64,000 nucleotides of DNA from Saccharina japonica (lineage: Eukaryota; Sar; Phaeophyceae; Laminariales; Laminariaceae): contig MEHQ01003767.1 of the NCBI GenBank assembly GCA_008828725.1, forward strand, positions 140,790-204,789, read 5' to 3'. Position 1 is the first letter of the stretch, and each line of letters opens with the position of its first letter. A program made the position numbers and the translations under genes. The notes under the pieces were generated by a model. The model made no database searches. It was not told where the DNA came from and saw only the letters and a list, made by a program, of their open reading frames with translations. Of this stretch, positions 11,439-20,913 are shown piece by piece.

Positions 11439-13334
11439 CTAATCAGAGTCGTCGTCCGTGGAGGGTGGCTTGCGCTTCTTCTTCTGTTGTTTCGCCTTCG
11501 CCTTCTGTGTCGATGGCGAATCTTGCGCTTGTGCAGCCTCCTTCAACTCGCGACGACGCGTGAAGCAGTGATCCAGGGTGTGGTTGTTCTTGGACCTGCA
11601 AGAAGGGTGGGTGCACGTCCTCGTCGTACTTTTGCTCGACGACGATTTGCGAGCAGCTGTCTTCGCGGATGATCCGCGTCGTCCGCGCTGGTTGTTGGAC
11701 TGCGGAGGAGGGCGCGATGCGGAAGGATCGAAGGGGAAACGGTGGGGCACTTGTTGAAACAGAGCGCTTATGTGACCGCCTGCTAAGCTGGAAGCTTCGT
11801 GGCGGCGAGCACTGTCGATGGCTTCTTTCAGTGACGTCACTGGTTTATCGTTGAGCATCAGACAGCGTACGTTCGGTTTCAAGCCCTGTTGCCACAAGGC
11901 AACAGTCAACGCGTTCCACGGGGCGCGTTTGTCATTGAGACGTTCAACGGCGGCTTTAAATTGTGACAAGATTGTACGAAATCTCATCGCATATGCTGTT
12001 ACGGTTTCAGCACTGTTCTGCGTAAATGTCGCGATCTCTCTCGCACACTCGTCGACTGAGTTCGCAGGCATGAGAAGGTCAAGCAGAGCACGAGTCATTT
12101 CTTGCCACGTTTGGGGAGCGGTGAACGATCCACGGTCCTCTGGTTCGGTGTCAACAGAGGCGGTACGAGTATCTATCTGACCCGTGAGAAGCTGCTGGAT
12201 CAAAGTCAAGCAGTGGCCCGATCCCAGCAGTGCGATGTGTTCGAGTGCTACGATGTCAGCAAATTTCTCGTCGTTCGGCCGTACACGTTTGGCCTTGAGG
12301 CCTACGACAATCCTGAAATGACTTAAAATCTCAGTCACATTCTGGTCGCTTTTACCAGTCAATTTCGGAACGCAACGCAAGTCTGCTGCTGTCACGGTCA
12401 CAGCAGCTACATCTCGGTACAACGGAGCGGCGACAGCGTCACGGTACGACGTAGACTCTAACGAGGGTTGGGTTGCTGACGGCAGCGACAACGAGGGTTG
12501 GGTTGCTGACGGCAGCGACAACGAGGGTTGGGTTGCTGACGGCAGCGACAACGAGGGTTGGGTTGCTGACGGCAGCGACAACGAGGGTTGGGTTGCTGAC
12601 GGCAGCGACAACGAGGGTTGGGTTGCTGACGGCAGCGACAACGAGGGTTGGGTTGCTGACGGCAGCGACAACGAGGGTTGGGTTGCTGACGGCAGCGACA
12701 ACGAGGGAGGGGTCACTGACGGCAGTGACGCAGGGGCAGGGTTGGAGGTGGACGCAAACGATTCTTTTGTTTCACCTTGCTCTGCTGGTGTCCCTACATC
12801 ATCTACATGCGCGGCATACGAACGTGGGTTTTCCGAGATCGTCAACCTTGACAATGCGGATCCTGCTGACTCAACAGGCAACGCTTCACTTACCGTCGAC
12901 CTCCCTCGCAAGAACTGGATGGTCTCCGCCGACAGCGTTGGCGGGGACTTCTCGTTCTTGTTCAGCCCGCGTATGCGTGCTGCTGCCTCAGCCTTGAACA
13001 GCAAAACTTGCAGCTGCTCGACGTTGAGATCCTCGATTGTTTCCAACGCCTTCTCCTCGACGTCAGAGGATGAAGATTGCGAAAGAGACCCCTCTTTCGC
13101 CGAGTTTGGAGACGAAACCTCCATGCTCGTAGAGTCAGCGACGGCGCCTTCCTCTGTGTTGTTGAGGTCGGCGACGGCGCCTTCCTCGGTGTTGTTGGGG
13201 TCGGCGACGGCGCCTTCCCCTGCGAGCTCCCTCTCTTCATCAGAAGTGGGGGGTTCGTAATCGAGATTGTCCTCCAACGATGGAGGACGTTCGGAATGCT
13301 GCTTACGAGCAGCATGTTTTTTTTTTCTGGTCAT
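11439..13334 (-). CDS. gag: Gag polyprotein of the Gypsy element
   Basis: Starts at ATG 13334-13332 and ends at UAG 11441-11439 (631 aa). The N-terminus is basic, followed by acidic segments with short repeats (NNTEEGAVAD) and a Pro/Ser/Thr-rich tract of eight 10-aa repeats. A Gag capsid-like helical region follows, with a TWQEM...LLDLLMP segment and a run matching the usual retrotransposon Gag pattern (VTAYAMRFRTILSQF). Near the C-terminus a nucleocapsid-type knuckle has spacing C-x4-C-x5-H-x4-C, wider than the usual CCHC spacing, followed by a Lys-rich tail. The product would form the particle and bind RNA. Pol continues in the same frame after the stop. Confidence 0.9.
   Translation of the reverse strand: MTRKKKHAARKQHSERPPSLEDNLDYEPPTSDEERELAGEGAVADPNNTEEGAVADLNNTEEGAVADSTSMEVSSPNSAKEGSLSQSSSSDVEEKALETIEDLNVEQLQVLLFKAEAAARIRGLNKNEKSPPTLSAETIQFLRGRSTVSEALPVESAGSALSRLTISENPRSYAAHVDDVGTPAEQGETKESFASTSNPAPASLPSVTPPSLSLPSATQPSLSLPSATQPSLSLPSATQPSLSLPSATQPSLSLPSATQPSLSLPSATQPSLSLPSATQPSLSLPSATQPSLESTSYRDAVAAPLYRDVAAVTVTAADLRCVPKLTGKSDQNVTEILSHFRIVVGLKAKRVRPNDEKFADIVALEHIALLGSGHCLTLIQQLLTGQIDTRTASVDTEPEDRGSFTAPQTWQEMTRALLDLLMPANSVDECAREIATFTQNSAETVTAYAMRFRTILSQFKAAVERLNDKRAPWNALTVALWQQGLKPNVRCLMLNDKPVTSLKEAIDSARRHEASSLAGGHISALFQQVPHRFPFDPSASRPPPQSNNQRGRRGSSAKTAARKSSSSKSTTRTCTHPSCRSKNNHTLDHCFTRRRELKEAAQAQDSPSTQKAKAKQQKKKRKPPSTDDDSD
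12459..12718 (-). repeat. 30-bp tandem repeat inside gag
   Basis: About eight copies of a 30-bp unit (plus strand GACAACGAGGGTTGGGTTGC then TGACGGCAGC) encode the 10-aa repeat S-L-P-S-A-T-Q-P-S-L. Six or more copies are identical, so the array is recent or homogenised. The unit length keeps the gag frame. Confidence 0.9.
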
Positions 13335-13382
13335 AATGACCAAGCCACCGCGCAAAAAAAATTGAAGCTGTCACCAGTTTCG

Positions 13383-13400
13383 AGTCTGTCGTCAACGCCA
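13383..13400 (-). other. Primer-binding site of the Gypsy element
   Basis: One base inside the 5' LTR the minus strand reads TGGCGTTGACGACAGACT. The leading TGG would pair with a tRNA 3' CCA. I cannot name the tRNA from memory; it does not look like the initiator-Met complement. Confidence 0.6.
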
Positions 13401-13401
13401 A

Positions 13402-13771
13402 TGTGAGTACAAGTACTCAAGGTTCGACTCGAAGCTTGCAACAGTTTCTTCTTTGTATGCGTAGCGTGGAATACACGCCAGGTGTCGGGTTCCAGACTTG
13501 ACGACAAGTCTGGTCCGTGAGAGTTGTGAGGGATGCGGGCGACGCATCCCATCATACACCAGATGTCTCGGGTCAATATTACCAATCATAGTTCGTCCGT
13601 AGACGAAGGATTGTACCGAGATCTTACTGATGAGATCATAGGAGATCTGACGTCACAGTTTGTACGATGAGAGACGGAGATCTCATGACGTGGGAATTGG
13701 TGATACCTGCTTGGGAGATCCTTACGGTGATCTCCGGATATATGCAGGTTGGACGAGGCATGGCTCCCACA
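13402..13771 (-). repeat. 5' LTR of the Gypsy element (370 bp)
   Basis: Identical to 4442-4811 at an offset of 8,960 bp. Starts TGTGGGAGCC and ends CTTGTACTCACA in element orientation. It should carry the promoter. A weak TATA-like CATATATCC lies near 13735-13745. A hairpin (GGGATGCG and CGCATCCC arms) is centred near 13540, and several GAGATC/GATCTC motifs could be regulatory. Confidence 0.93.
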
Positions 13772-14088
13772 TTTACATACGTATCTTAGATACACCACCT
13801 TTACAGCGTGTATCCAACCCTGAGTAGTACTTGGTATATTAAGACGAAAACGTTGTTGAGAAAATATTGACAAGCGTCTTTATCAATACCAATTCACCGG
13901 CCAAAAGCCCGATAGCGTTGGATTTCCCTATGAGATCAAGGATGATTTTCAAACGCCGCCCCCCCTGGAGCATTGCAGCTAGGCCTAGCTGGTGCGTATT
14001 TAAACATCCATCACAAGGAGCCCTCACCGCTGGAGGTGTGAATGGACGTCAGCGTCACCAGCCCCAGAAGCGCATAGCCGAATCGCAT

Positions 14089-14286
14089 GGTTGCGTCTTA
14101 GCACTTGCTACGCACCCACAGATTTGGTTGAGAGGAAGAGAACACCTGCGCCACAGCAGAGAGAAAGGGGAATGTCGAGCAGATACGTCGTTAGGTATCC
14201 GTCTTGCAACACGGTTTAACAGCGCACACTGTATGTGCTTCATCATATTCATGACAAAGAACTGCCCGCAGCGCCACTACCCCGAA
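14089..14286 (-). promoter_or_regulatory. Conserved upstream region of copy A
   Basis: Similar to the stretch upstream of the copy B start codon (57746-57905), including the TAACGACGT block and a CCCCTTTCTCT run. A MITE lies just upstream at 14290-14526. Regulatory role is inferred only from conservation between the two copies. Confidence 0.35.
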
Positions 14287-14289
14287 AAA

Positions 14290-14526
14290 GACGCATGCTA
14301 CGGTAGAGGTGCACTATAATTTTTCTGAGAGCGATCACTTGAGGCGCTCTATACCTGAACCGATTTGTTTTTGGGACCAAACAAAAAGGGCTACGAGATG
14401 AAAAATGCCGTGGCCTTAAGTATAAAAAAAACCTCGTGCGACAAAAAAACTAAATCCGACGATTAGCCCCGTTATCCAGAAAATTATTTTCAGTCGAAAT
14501 GTGCTACCTCTATCGTAGCACGCGTC
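14290..14526. mobile_element. MITE with GACGCATGCTACGGTAG termini
   Basis: The left end is GACGCATGCTACGGTAG and the right end is its near-complement (CTATCGTAGCACGCGTC), about 15 of 17 matches. Length 237 bp, AT-rich, no ORF. AAA lies on both sides. Segment B at about 57905 reads CCGAAAGGGCTTC without the insert, so B shows the empty site. The family is unassigned; a 3-bp duplication would fit PIF/Harbinger or CACTA types. Confidence 0.65.
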
Positions 14527-16133
14527 AAAGGCTTTATGGTGTGGGCGTCGTCCCCGCTTGAGCATGTGCACGCGGAATAACAAACGCGCACACAACACGG
14601 CGGGCAACTAATAGATCCGTGTGTATTTCTGCTGTAAGGTAACAGTTTATCAAAGCGCAGGGAAGAGTACGGCCCATACTCTGTTGACGCCCGGCACAAT
14701 TGTCTCGGGCAGTATACATATGTGCGGCGATAGACGGACGTCGCTGCTAGCAATCCACAGGCGTTGTCCACCACAACTTTGAGGGCCCACCGTTGCCTGG
14801 GAACGTAAATCGTCATGGCCTGTGCCTGGAGAATGTGCTACTGTAGGTGTTTATCGATAGCCATTCATTGCCGAATGCGGTAAAGAGTCGAAGCTATGCA
14901 TGGATAGTCTTGTTGGCGACGGTGTAGCTCATGGGACTACCGGTGGCTTTTATCCCGAACAATAGGCTGGAGGGTTATCACCGGATATTACCGACAACGG
15001 CATGTTGAGAAATTTGCCTATTGATACGTAATTTTCCCGACAAGAGACGCTCCCATAGCATCACATTATACTGATATTATACACTCGTCAGCATACGCTG
15101 TCCGGGGTATGCAGCTGATCGTGGAAATATTTGTGATGCGTGAGCTGTTAATAGTACGAAAGCATGAAAATAAAAAACACGAAGGCGAAATTCATACGAT
15201 ATGTGCTCCAGTAACGAGCGCGGAGATCAAGGCGCCATGCAATCTTGTTGGTGCGTTTCAATCCCACAGTGGTCACAAATACAAGAGTGCCTGTTCCCCT
15301 GAATCGGCAATTTCGCAGTGGAAAACTCGCGCTCCCTGGTGATCCTGTAGCCTTTGCTACTGCCGACGTAAGCGACCAGTTTACTTCCGAATAACTCAGA
15401 GAAAGAGATGCCAGATGATGCAACTGCACCAAAGCGCGCCGTGTGTACCAGACATGCTCGAGATGTCTCCACCCTTCGCAAGTGTTGGAATTCGCGCCAA
15501 GAATGGCTGCACACTAATAGTAATATGAAACAATGATCCAGTTGTTTTGTTTGTCGCTACTAATCACGAACTAATAAACGTCATCGCATATCGCGAATAT
15601 TTGCGAGATACGGGGAAAAGGTGGTGGTGCTCTAGGGGGGAAAAAAAAATAATCGAACGGGCGGAACTGAAAGGTTTAGTTGTCAGAGTCTATTGACTTT
15701 ACTGTACGGTTTGCGTGTATTTACTGAACTTTGATCAAGTGGAACGATATTGTCCCCATTAAAATTACGGGAGGGGAGACGAACGAGGGAGCTAAATATT
15801 GGTAACATTACCCTTGAGTTCTTTACATGGGAGGGCTGTCGGAGGCGCTTTCGCATACCAATATACCGTGATCGCGGGAGCTATGTTCGCGATCTCGATT
15901 AATATGACCTGTACCAGGAGCACAGCAGTATCAACTTTAAATAAAAACATAAAAAGCAGCTGTGCGACCGAAGATTGTGAGAGAAGACATATTTGCAAGC
16001 ATTTTATGAGTTTCGTACGTAGATATGTACTTCTACGGTGCGCGACAGTTCTAAAGGCTCTTTTTGTTTGGTCAGACTGGAATTGTTAAGACTACTAGGT
16101 GTGTTCCACACACATTTTAGTGCAAAAGCGTCG
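14527..16133. other. Intergenic DNA
   Basis: Only 14527-14590 aligns to segment B (57905-57965). I see no supported gene. Short open frames up to about 108 codons lack recognisable domains or plausible splice structure. Confidence 0.5.
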
Positions 16134-16189
16134 CATTGTTTCACACCCTGTACAACTACAACAAATTTTAGTTGTCTGCCATACAACTA

Positions 16190-16700
16190 CTGTTTGAAAA
16201 GGTTGTGCAACTATTAATAGTTGTCTGTAGACAACTCCTGTTTGGAAAAGTTGTGCAACTAGTTGTCTGCGGACAACTACTCTTTGAAAAAGCTGTGCAA
16301 TTAGTTGTCTGTAGAGAACTACTGTTTGAAAAAATTGTGCAACTAGTTGTCTGTAGACAACCACTGTTTGAAAGTGTTGTGCAACTAGTTGCCTGCAGAC
16401 AATTACTGTTTGGAAATTTTGTGCAATTAGTTGTCTGTAGGCAACTACTGTATAAAAATGTTGTGCAACTAATGGTCTGTAGACAACTACGTTTTGGAAA
16501 AGCTGTGCAGCTAATAACAGCTGTCTGCAGACAACTACTGGGTGAAAAACCTTGCAACTAGTTGTCTGTAGACAACTGCTGTTTGAAACACTTGTGCAAC
16601 TAGTTGTCCGCAGACAACTACTGGGTGAAAACCCTATGCAACTAGTTGTTAAGGGACAACTCTGAGTAGTTGCGGCCGTGCACAACTATTAGTTGTCTGA
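16190..16700. repeat. Left subterminal palindromic array of the hAT-like element
   Basis: About ten imperfect units of the form GTTGTGCAACTAGTTGTC then TGTAGACAACTACTGTTTG. Each has the inner palindrome TTGTCTGTAGACAA. Translations on both strands stay open only because the repeat lacks stops; this is not a gene. Confidence 0.85.
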
Positions 16701-17076
16701 TTAGTTGTCTGCGGACAGCCTGAACGTCTACATAGTTCGACATGTGCTACTCCCAATCGCCGCACCAAAGGAAAACCATTGTTATTGGCCTTTACATCTT
16801 CCACGTGATTGCATCTATTCTGTCGTTTTCGTGAGTGTGCGGCTCAGAACGCGTGAAAAACAAAGCATTACCCCGACACCCACCGAAAGCCGCACCTCAC
16901 CCTCCCCCATTATCATTCCGCCGCGTCATACATATGATGAAAGATTGCGTTAATTCGTGTCGAAAAATATCAGAACCGAGGCGAGCTTCTAAATGCCGCT
17001 CGACTTTTAATAGCAAGACATAATCGCAACTCGACCAGGCCGCTATCACGCGCCGCCCCTCCTCCGGATTACTCTA

Positions 17077-17252
17077 CTAGTCTGCTGTTGCAACCTCCGG
17101 CTTCATTTCGTCGGTGAGGTCCAACGGACCGAACACGCCGTCGAGCTGCGCCAGCCCCGCCATGGGGTTCGACAACCGCCTGGGGAACTTGGTGTACACC
17201 ATGTCATGGCCCAGCTTCGGATCTCCGCAGGAATGAGGCCCAGGTTACCGTC
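17077..17252 (-). pseudogene. Captured coding fragment inside the hAT-like element
   Basis: This GC-rich stretch reads on the minus strand as a protein C-terminus ending GPLDLTDEMKPEVATAD and TAG at 17079-17077. A second well-formed piece upstream (DGNLGLIPAEIR) is one base out of frame, near 17215. The composition contrasts with the AT-rich repeats around it. I do not recognise the protein. It is either a host gene fragment picked up by the transposon or a leftover of the element's own gene. Confidence 0.45.
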
Positions 17253-17261
17253 CAAAAATAG

Positions 17262-17844
17262 CACACCCTGTACAACTACAACTACTACGACTGATCGAAA
17301 AAGTTGTGCAACTAGTTGTCTGTAGACAACTACTGTTTGGAAAAGTTGTGCAACTAGTTGTCCGTAGGCATCTACTGTTTGAAAAAATTGTGCAACTACT
17401 TGTCTGCAGACAACTACATTTTTGATAAAGTTATGCCACTAGTTGTCTGTAGACAACTACTCTTTGAAAAAGTTGTGCAACTAGTTGTCTGTAAACAACT
17501 ACTTTTTGAAAAAGTTGTGCAACTAGTTGTCTGTAGACAACTACTCTTTGAAAATATTATGCAACTAGTTGTCTGCAGACAACTACTGTTTGGAAAAGTT
17601 GTGCAACTAGTGGTCTGTAGACAAATACTGTTTGAAGAAGTTGTGCAACTAGTTTTCTGTAGGCAACTACTGTTTGAAAAAGTTATACAACTAGTTGTCT
17701 ACATCTTTGAAAAACTTGTGCAAATAGTTGTCTGCAGACAACTACTTGATGACACACCTATGCAACTAGTTGTTTAGGGACAACGACTGAGTAGTTGCGG
17801 CCGCGCACAACTATTAGTTGTTAGTTGTAGTTGTACAGCGTGTG
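17262..17844. repeat. Right subterminal palindromic array of the hAT-like element
   Basis: Same unit as the left array, about ten copies. It starts with another copy of the transposon terminus (CACACCCTGTACAACTAC) and ends at the true right terminus. Both arrays share a GTAGTTGCGGCCG motif near their right end. Confidence 0.85.
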
Positions 17845-17852
17845 CATTGTTT

Positions 17853-18494
17853 ACCCCCCCGAATATCAGTCTCAAGTTCATAAGGATGAGCTTCGACGTA
17901 ATCCTCGAGCTCACAGTTTTTTTTTTTTAATTTTTAAAATATATATCAAGTGTTTACAATGTTTACAATATCATGTAGTATGTGTGTGATCGATTTTTTT
18001 CTCGAATCTTAGGATTGTACACAAGGCATCACCTCGAGTAGATATTACGGGGTGTATCGGTATTACGTACAGCAGTAGTAGTAGTAGTAGTGTGTGATAT
18101 GTGCGATATTATTACGCACTCGAAACAAATATATTCAGTACGCACCAGTATTTGTTGGGGTTTCGTCTGAAACTTTTCCTTACCGCGGTGAACTTCGAGT
18201 CCCGTTCACAGAACTTTGTACGAAGTGGGACATTGATACGTGCTCGGAGTATCAAGTAGACTCGGGGGATATCATAGGTGCAATGTTTTGGCGCACTTTT
18301 GACTTTGTGTAAAAAAACGCTACCAACTCCGTTACGTGACGTTGGCATATGGAATACACACATGCGACCTCCAACCTTATATACGGGGTATACTTATCGG
18401 AGTAAATACGTGCTGCTGCTGCTGTATTATAGTTGCCTTGCTGAGTTTTCACATCGAAGGAAGGTTAAGGTTATTATGCACGTACAGGATAAAC
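17853..18494. other. Intergenic DNA with partial match to segment B
   Basis: 17990-18250 aligns with 57985-58260 in segment B (shared TATTATTACGCAC and CTTACCGCG blocks). Includes a short (AGT)n run at 18070-18091. No gene seen. Confidence 0.55.
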
Positions 18495-18539
18495 AAACAT
18501 TCCACACCTCGGAAAACGTAACACTCGGATAACAATTAT

Positions 18540-19340
18540 CTACGTTATGGGGCCTAACACAGGGACTTGGCAACGTACTAACATAGTGTTAACACTTGAG
18601 GGGCAATCACGGTAACGCGTTAACACAGTGTTAACTGGAAACCCACGAATGTGCACACGCCTTAACGTTATGTTACATCGTGATCCGTCCTTCATCTAAC
18701 ACTTTAACACATAGTGTTATAGGCTTTGACCCAACACGTACGTTATCACTATAACATTCCCAGATCGATATCTGCAGATTTACTAACACGATAACACAAT
18801 GTTACTGTCCACGGAGCGTTAGACATGACACACTAACATTGTGTTACCCTTCGAATGAGTGTTAACATTGTGTTACAAATAACACCCTAACATATATAAG
18901 ACTAACATAGTGTCCCGCACTACTAACACTACGTTATTCGGACCCCCAGTCTGATTGGCTTAAGGTCGGATAGCGTAACATTCAACATGCGTTACAGTCT
19001 TAGCCGGCCGATACGTAACACTGTGTTAGGGTGTTACCCTAAATGCCGAGGTCTGCCTAACATTATGTTACGGTGTTACTGTCAGTAAATATCTGATTTT
19101 AACATTATGTTACTGTGTTACCATAATAATCAATCCGGGCGTAACATTATGAAACTGAGTTACCGTGGGGGCCGGAGTCAATCCAACGTAATGTTACGAC
19201 GTTACCCTTTGGATATTCCCATGCACTAACATGTGTTACCTGTGTTAGGGGTAAAGCGGCGTCGCGGAGTCACATAATGTAGCCGGGTTTTCCAATTTTG
19301 CTGACATCCCAGTAACACCGTAGTTACTACTGTGTAGTAA
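18540..19340. repeat. Left array of TAACAC/GTGTTA palindromes
   Basis: About twenty short, imperfect palindromes (CTAACATAGTGTTAAC, TAACATTATGTTAC and relatives) occur at irregular intervals of about 30-60 bp, with unrelated sequence between. They look like subterminal protein-binding repeats of the surrounding transposon. Confidence 0.8.
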
Positions 19341-20084
19341 TTTACTCGTAGTGAATATGAGGCGCGACCTCAGTACCTGCAGTAGTCAAATCTGCAATGC
19401 ATCACGCTGGGTGAATACTGATTGTGCTGAACCACGCGCATGAAAATCTACGTATACGTGCCGTCTGAGTTATTTATTTTTATTTCAAGCAAAACATATC
19501 GTCAGCATACAGTACAGGACAACTAATGAGAAACAGGCTGATAAGAAAGCCAGGCTGAGACTTAGATGAAAATAAGAAATTCGGGAGTCGTTATGTTGAA
19601 AGTAGTGTAGAAAGCACCCTCTCTCGAATACGAAATCCAGCCGGGACCATGTTTCCTGTTTCCTATTAGGTGTCCTGTACTGTACAGCAGCAGCAGAACA
19701 GCAGCATCAGTATAGATCGCTTTACGCTCGGCTTGTCGGTCTAACCCTTGAACCCTCTGTACAAGTATTCAATTTATTGTGTGTCTCCCGTTTCCCCAAA
19801 GCGGTATTGATATATTGATATTCGGCATAATTGAAAGACGAGAACTCTGCACCTGACCTGTGATTCGTACCTGTCCACAACAACAGATATTTTCGTAACA
19901 TAGGTGCCACCATACTCCTACTGCTGTAGGATATATTTACAGCAGCAGAGCTTCTTCGTCCCCTCATCAGTAGGAGGGTGGGCCTGGCAATACGTCGCTC
20001 GATACGGACTGCTGCTGCCGCTGCTACGGTAACATAAAACATATCAACGTTTTATAGACAATATACATACTTACGTTAACCCTC

Positions 20085-20890
20085 TAATGTGTGTTTGGAT
20101 ATCCGCAAGGAATTCCGCTAACACAATAACATGCAGTACGCGACAGCACTTAATAACTCGGCAGTAAATAATTTAAGGCTGAATTTTCAGACGAAAATGA
20201 GAACATGACCTCTTTTGTACTGAAAATGGTGCAGGACACACCCTGCCTTACATAAGAATTCCAGCCTGATCAGAATTAAGAGATTCTTTACAGGTGTCGC
20301 GTACTGTAGTGTTACGTGAGTGTTTAATTGTCCATGTGCGTTATCAGTCTGAAGTGTGCCAAGGTAGAAAGTAATAATAAGGTAACACTTGGGTAACATG
20401 CAAACATAAAGTTGCTCGCTACGGGCTGGTGTCGCTAACACGGTAACACAATGATAAAACCTAACGTAATATTGGTAATTCCGCTAACACATTAACACAT
20501 AGTGTTATGTAAACGTTTATTGGACCATGTATGTACGTTATCCGTCTAAAGTCTGTTACGGCAGCAAGTAAGAATTCCGCTAACGCACTAACATAACGTT
20601 ACTCACTGCGGGCTGATATCGGTAACACGGTAACATAGTTTTAACGCTTCATTGACTATGTACGTTATCCCTATAACGTGTGTTACGATGGCAACAAGGA
20701 ATTTCGGTAACACACTAACATAGTGTTACTCGCTATGGGCTGCCTACCTTAACACGTAACACTTATACTGCGGTCATCACGGGATCAAGGCACACTCTAA
20801 CATAATGTTACGCGATCGCCCGCCAATATCGTAACGCACTAACACTATGTTATCACAAAATCCGGAATTTAGATAACGCAGCACGAGCTG
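20085..20890. repeat. Right array of TAACAC/GTGTTA palindromes
   Basis: Same motif as 18540-19340, about fifteen copies, ending just before the nested element. Remaining copies occur at 23023-23085, on the other side of the nested insertion. Confidence 0.75.
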
Positions 20891-20913
20891 GTTCCACGAA
20901 AAGGCTAAAATTC

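Larger units (their letters stand above)
4442..13771 (-). mobile_element. Ty3/Gypsy chromovirus-type LTR retrotransposon, complete, identical LTRs
   Basis: The element reads on the minus strand as 5' LTR (13771-13402), primer-binding site, gag, pol (protease, RT, RNase H, integrase, chromodomain-like tail), a 2 kb non-coding segment, polypurine tract and 3' LTR (4811-4442). LTRs begin TGTG and end CACA. The flanks share TTTA (4438-4441 and 13772-13775) as a 4-bp target duplication; ending the LTR one base earlier gives 5 bp, ATTTA. The LTRs are identical over all 370 bp by direct reading, which implies recent insertion. It sits in intron 1 of copy A in the same orientation as that gene. No envelope-like ORF is evident. 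Confidence 0.95.
184..14088 (-). pseudogene. Cysteine-module secreted protein gene, copy A: nonsense-mutated, cut by the window edge
   Basis: Exons matching copy B one for one: 14088-14028 (signal peptide, one residue changed from B), 1910-1804, 1397-1313, 1101-995, 576-483 and 290-184. The gene continues beyond position 1. Lengths are 61, 107, 85, 107, 94 and 107 nt, identical to the B exons, with the same intron phases and GT-AG borders (for example GTTAGT after 1804 and 995, GTACGT after 483 and 184). Exon 2 has an in-frame TGA at 1878-1876 where copy B has CGA, a C-to-T change at a CpG. Translation would end in the first module, so I call a pseudogene. Skipping exons 2 and 3 together (107+85 nt, both borders phase 1) would restore the frame, so residual function is possible. 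Intron 1 is 12.1 kb, against 1.1 kb in B, because it holds the LTR retrotransposon and a 654-bp tandem duplication. Confidence 0.8.
16142..17844. mobile_element. hAT-like non-autonomous DNA transposon with TTGTCTGTAGACAA arrays
   Basis: Flanked by an exact 8-bp duplication, CATTGTTT (16134-16141 and 17845-17852). Ends are CACACCCTGTACAACTAC and the inverted CACACGCTGTACAACTAC. The interior holds two subterminal arrays of a unit of about 45 bp containing the palindrome TTGTCTGTAGACAA, a second copy of the terminal sequence at 17262, and a GC-rich coding fragment. There is no transposase. An 8-bp duplication is typical of hAT (also P) elements. Confidence 0.8.

Noticed and set aside
16095..17777. 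Repetitive proteins (VVQLVVCRQLLFEK and the complementary frame)
   Set aside because: Translations of the palindromic array inside a transposon; both strands are open for the same reason.
18540..20890. CRISPR-like pattern of short repeats separated by unique spacers
   Set aside because: The repeats are degenerate, irregularly spaced and palindromic, and lie inside a bounded eukaryotic DNA transposon; there are no cas genes.
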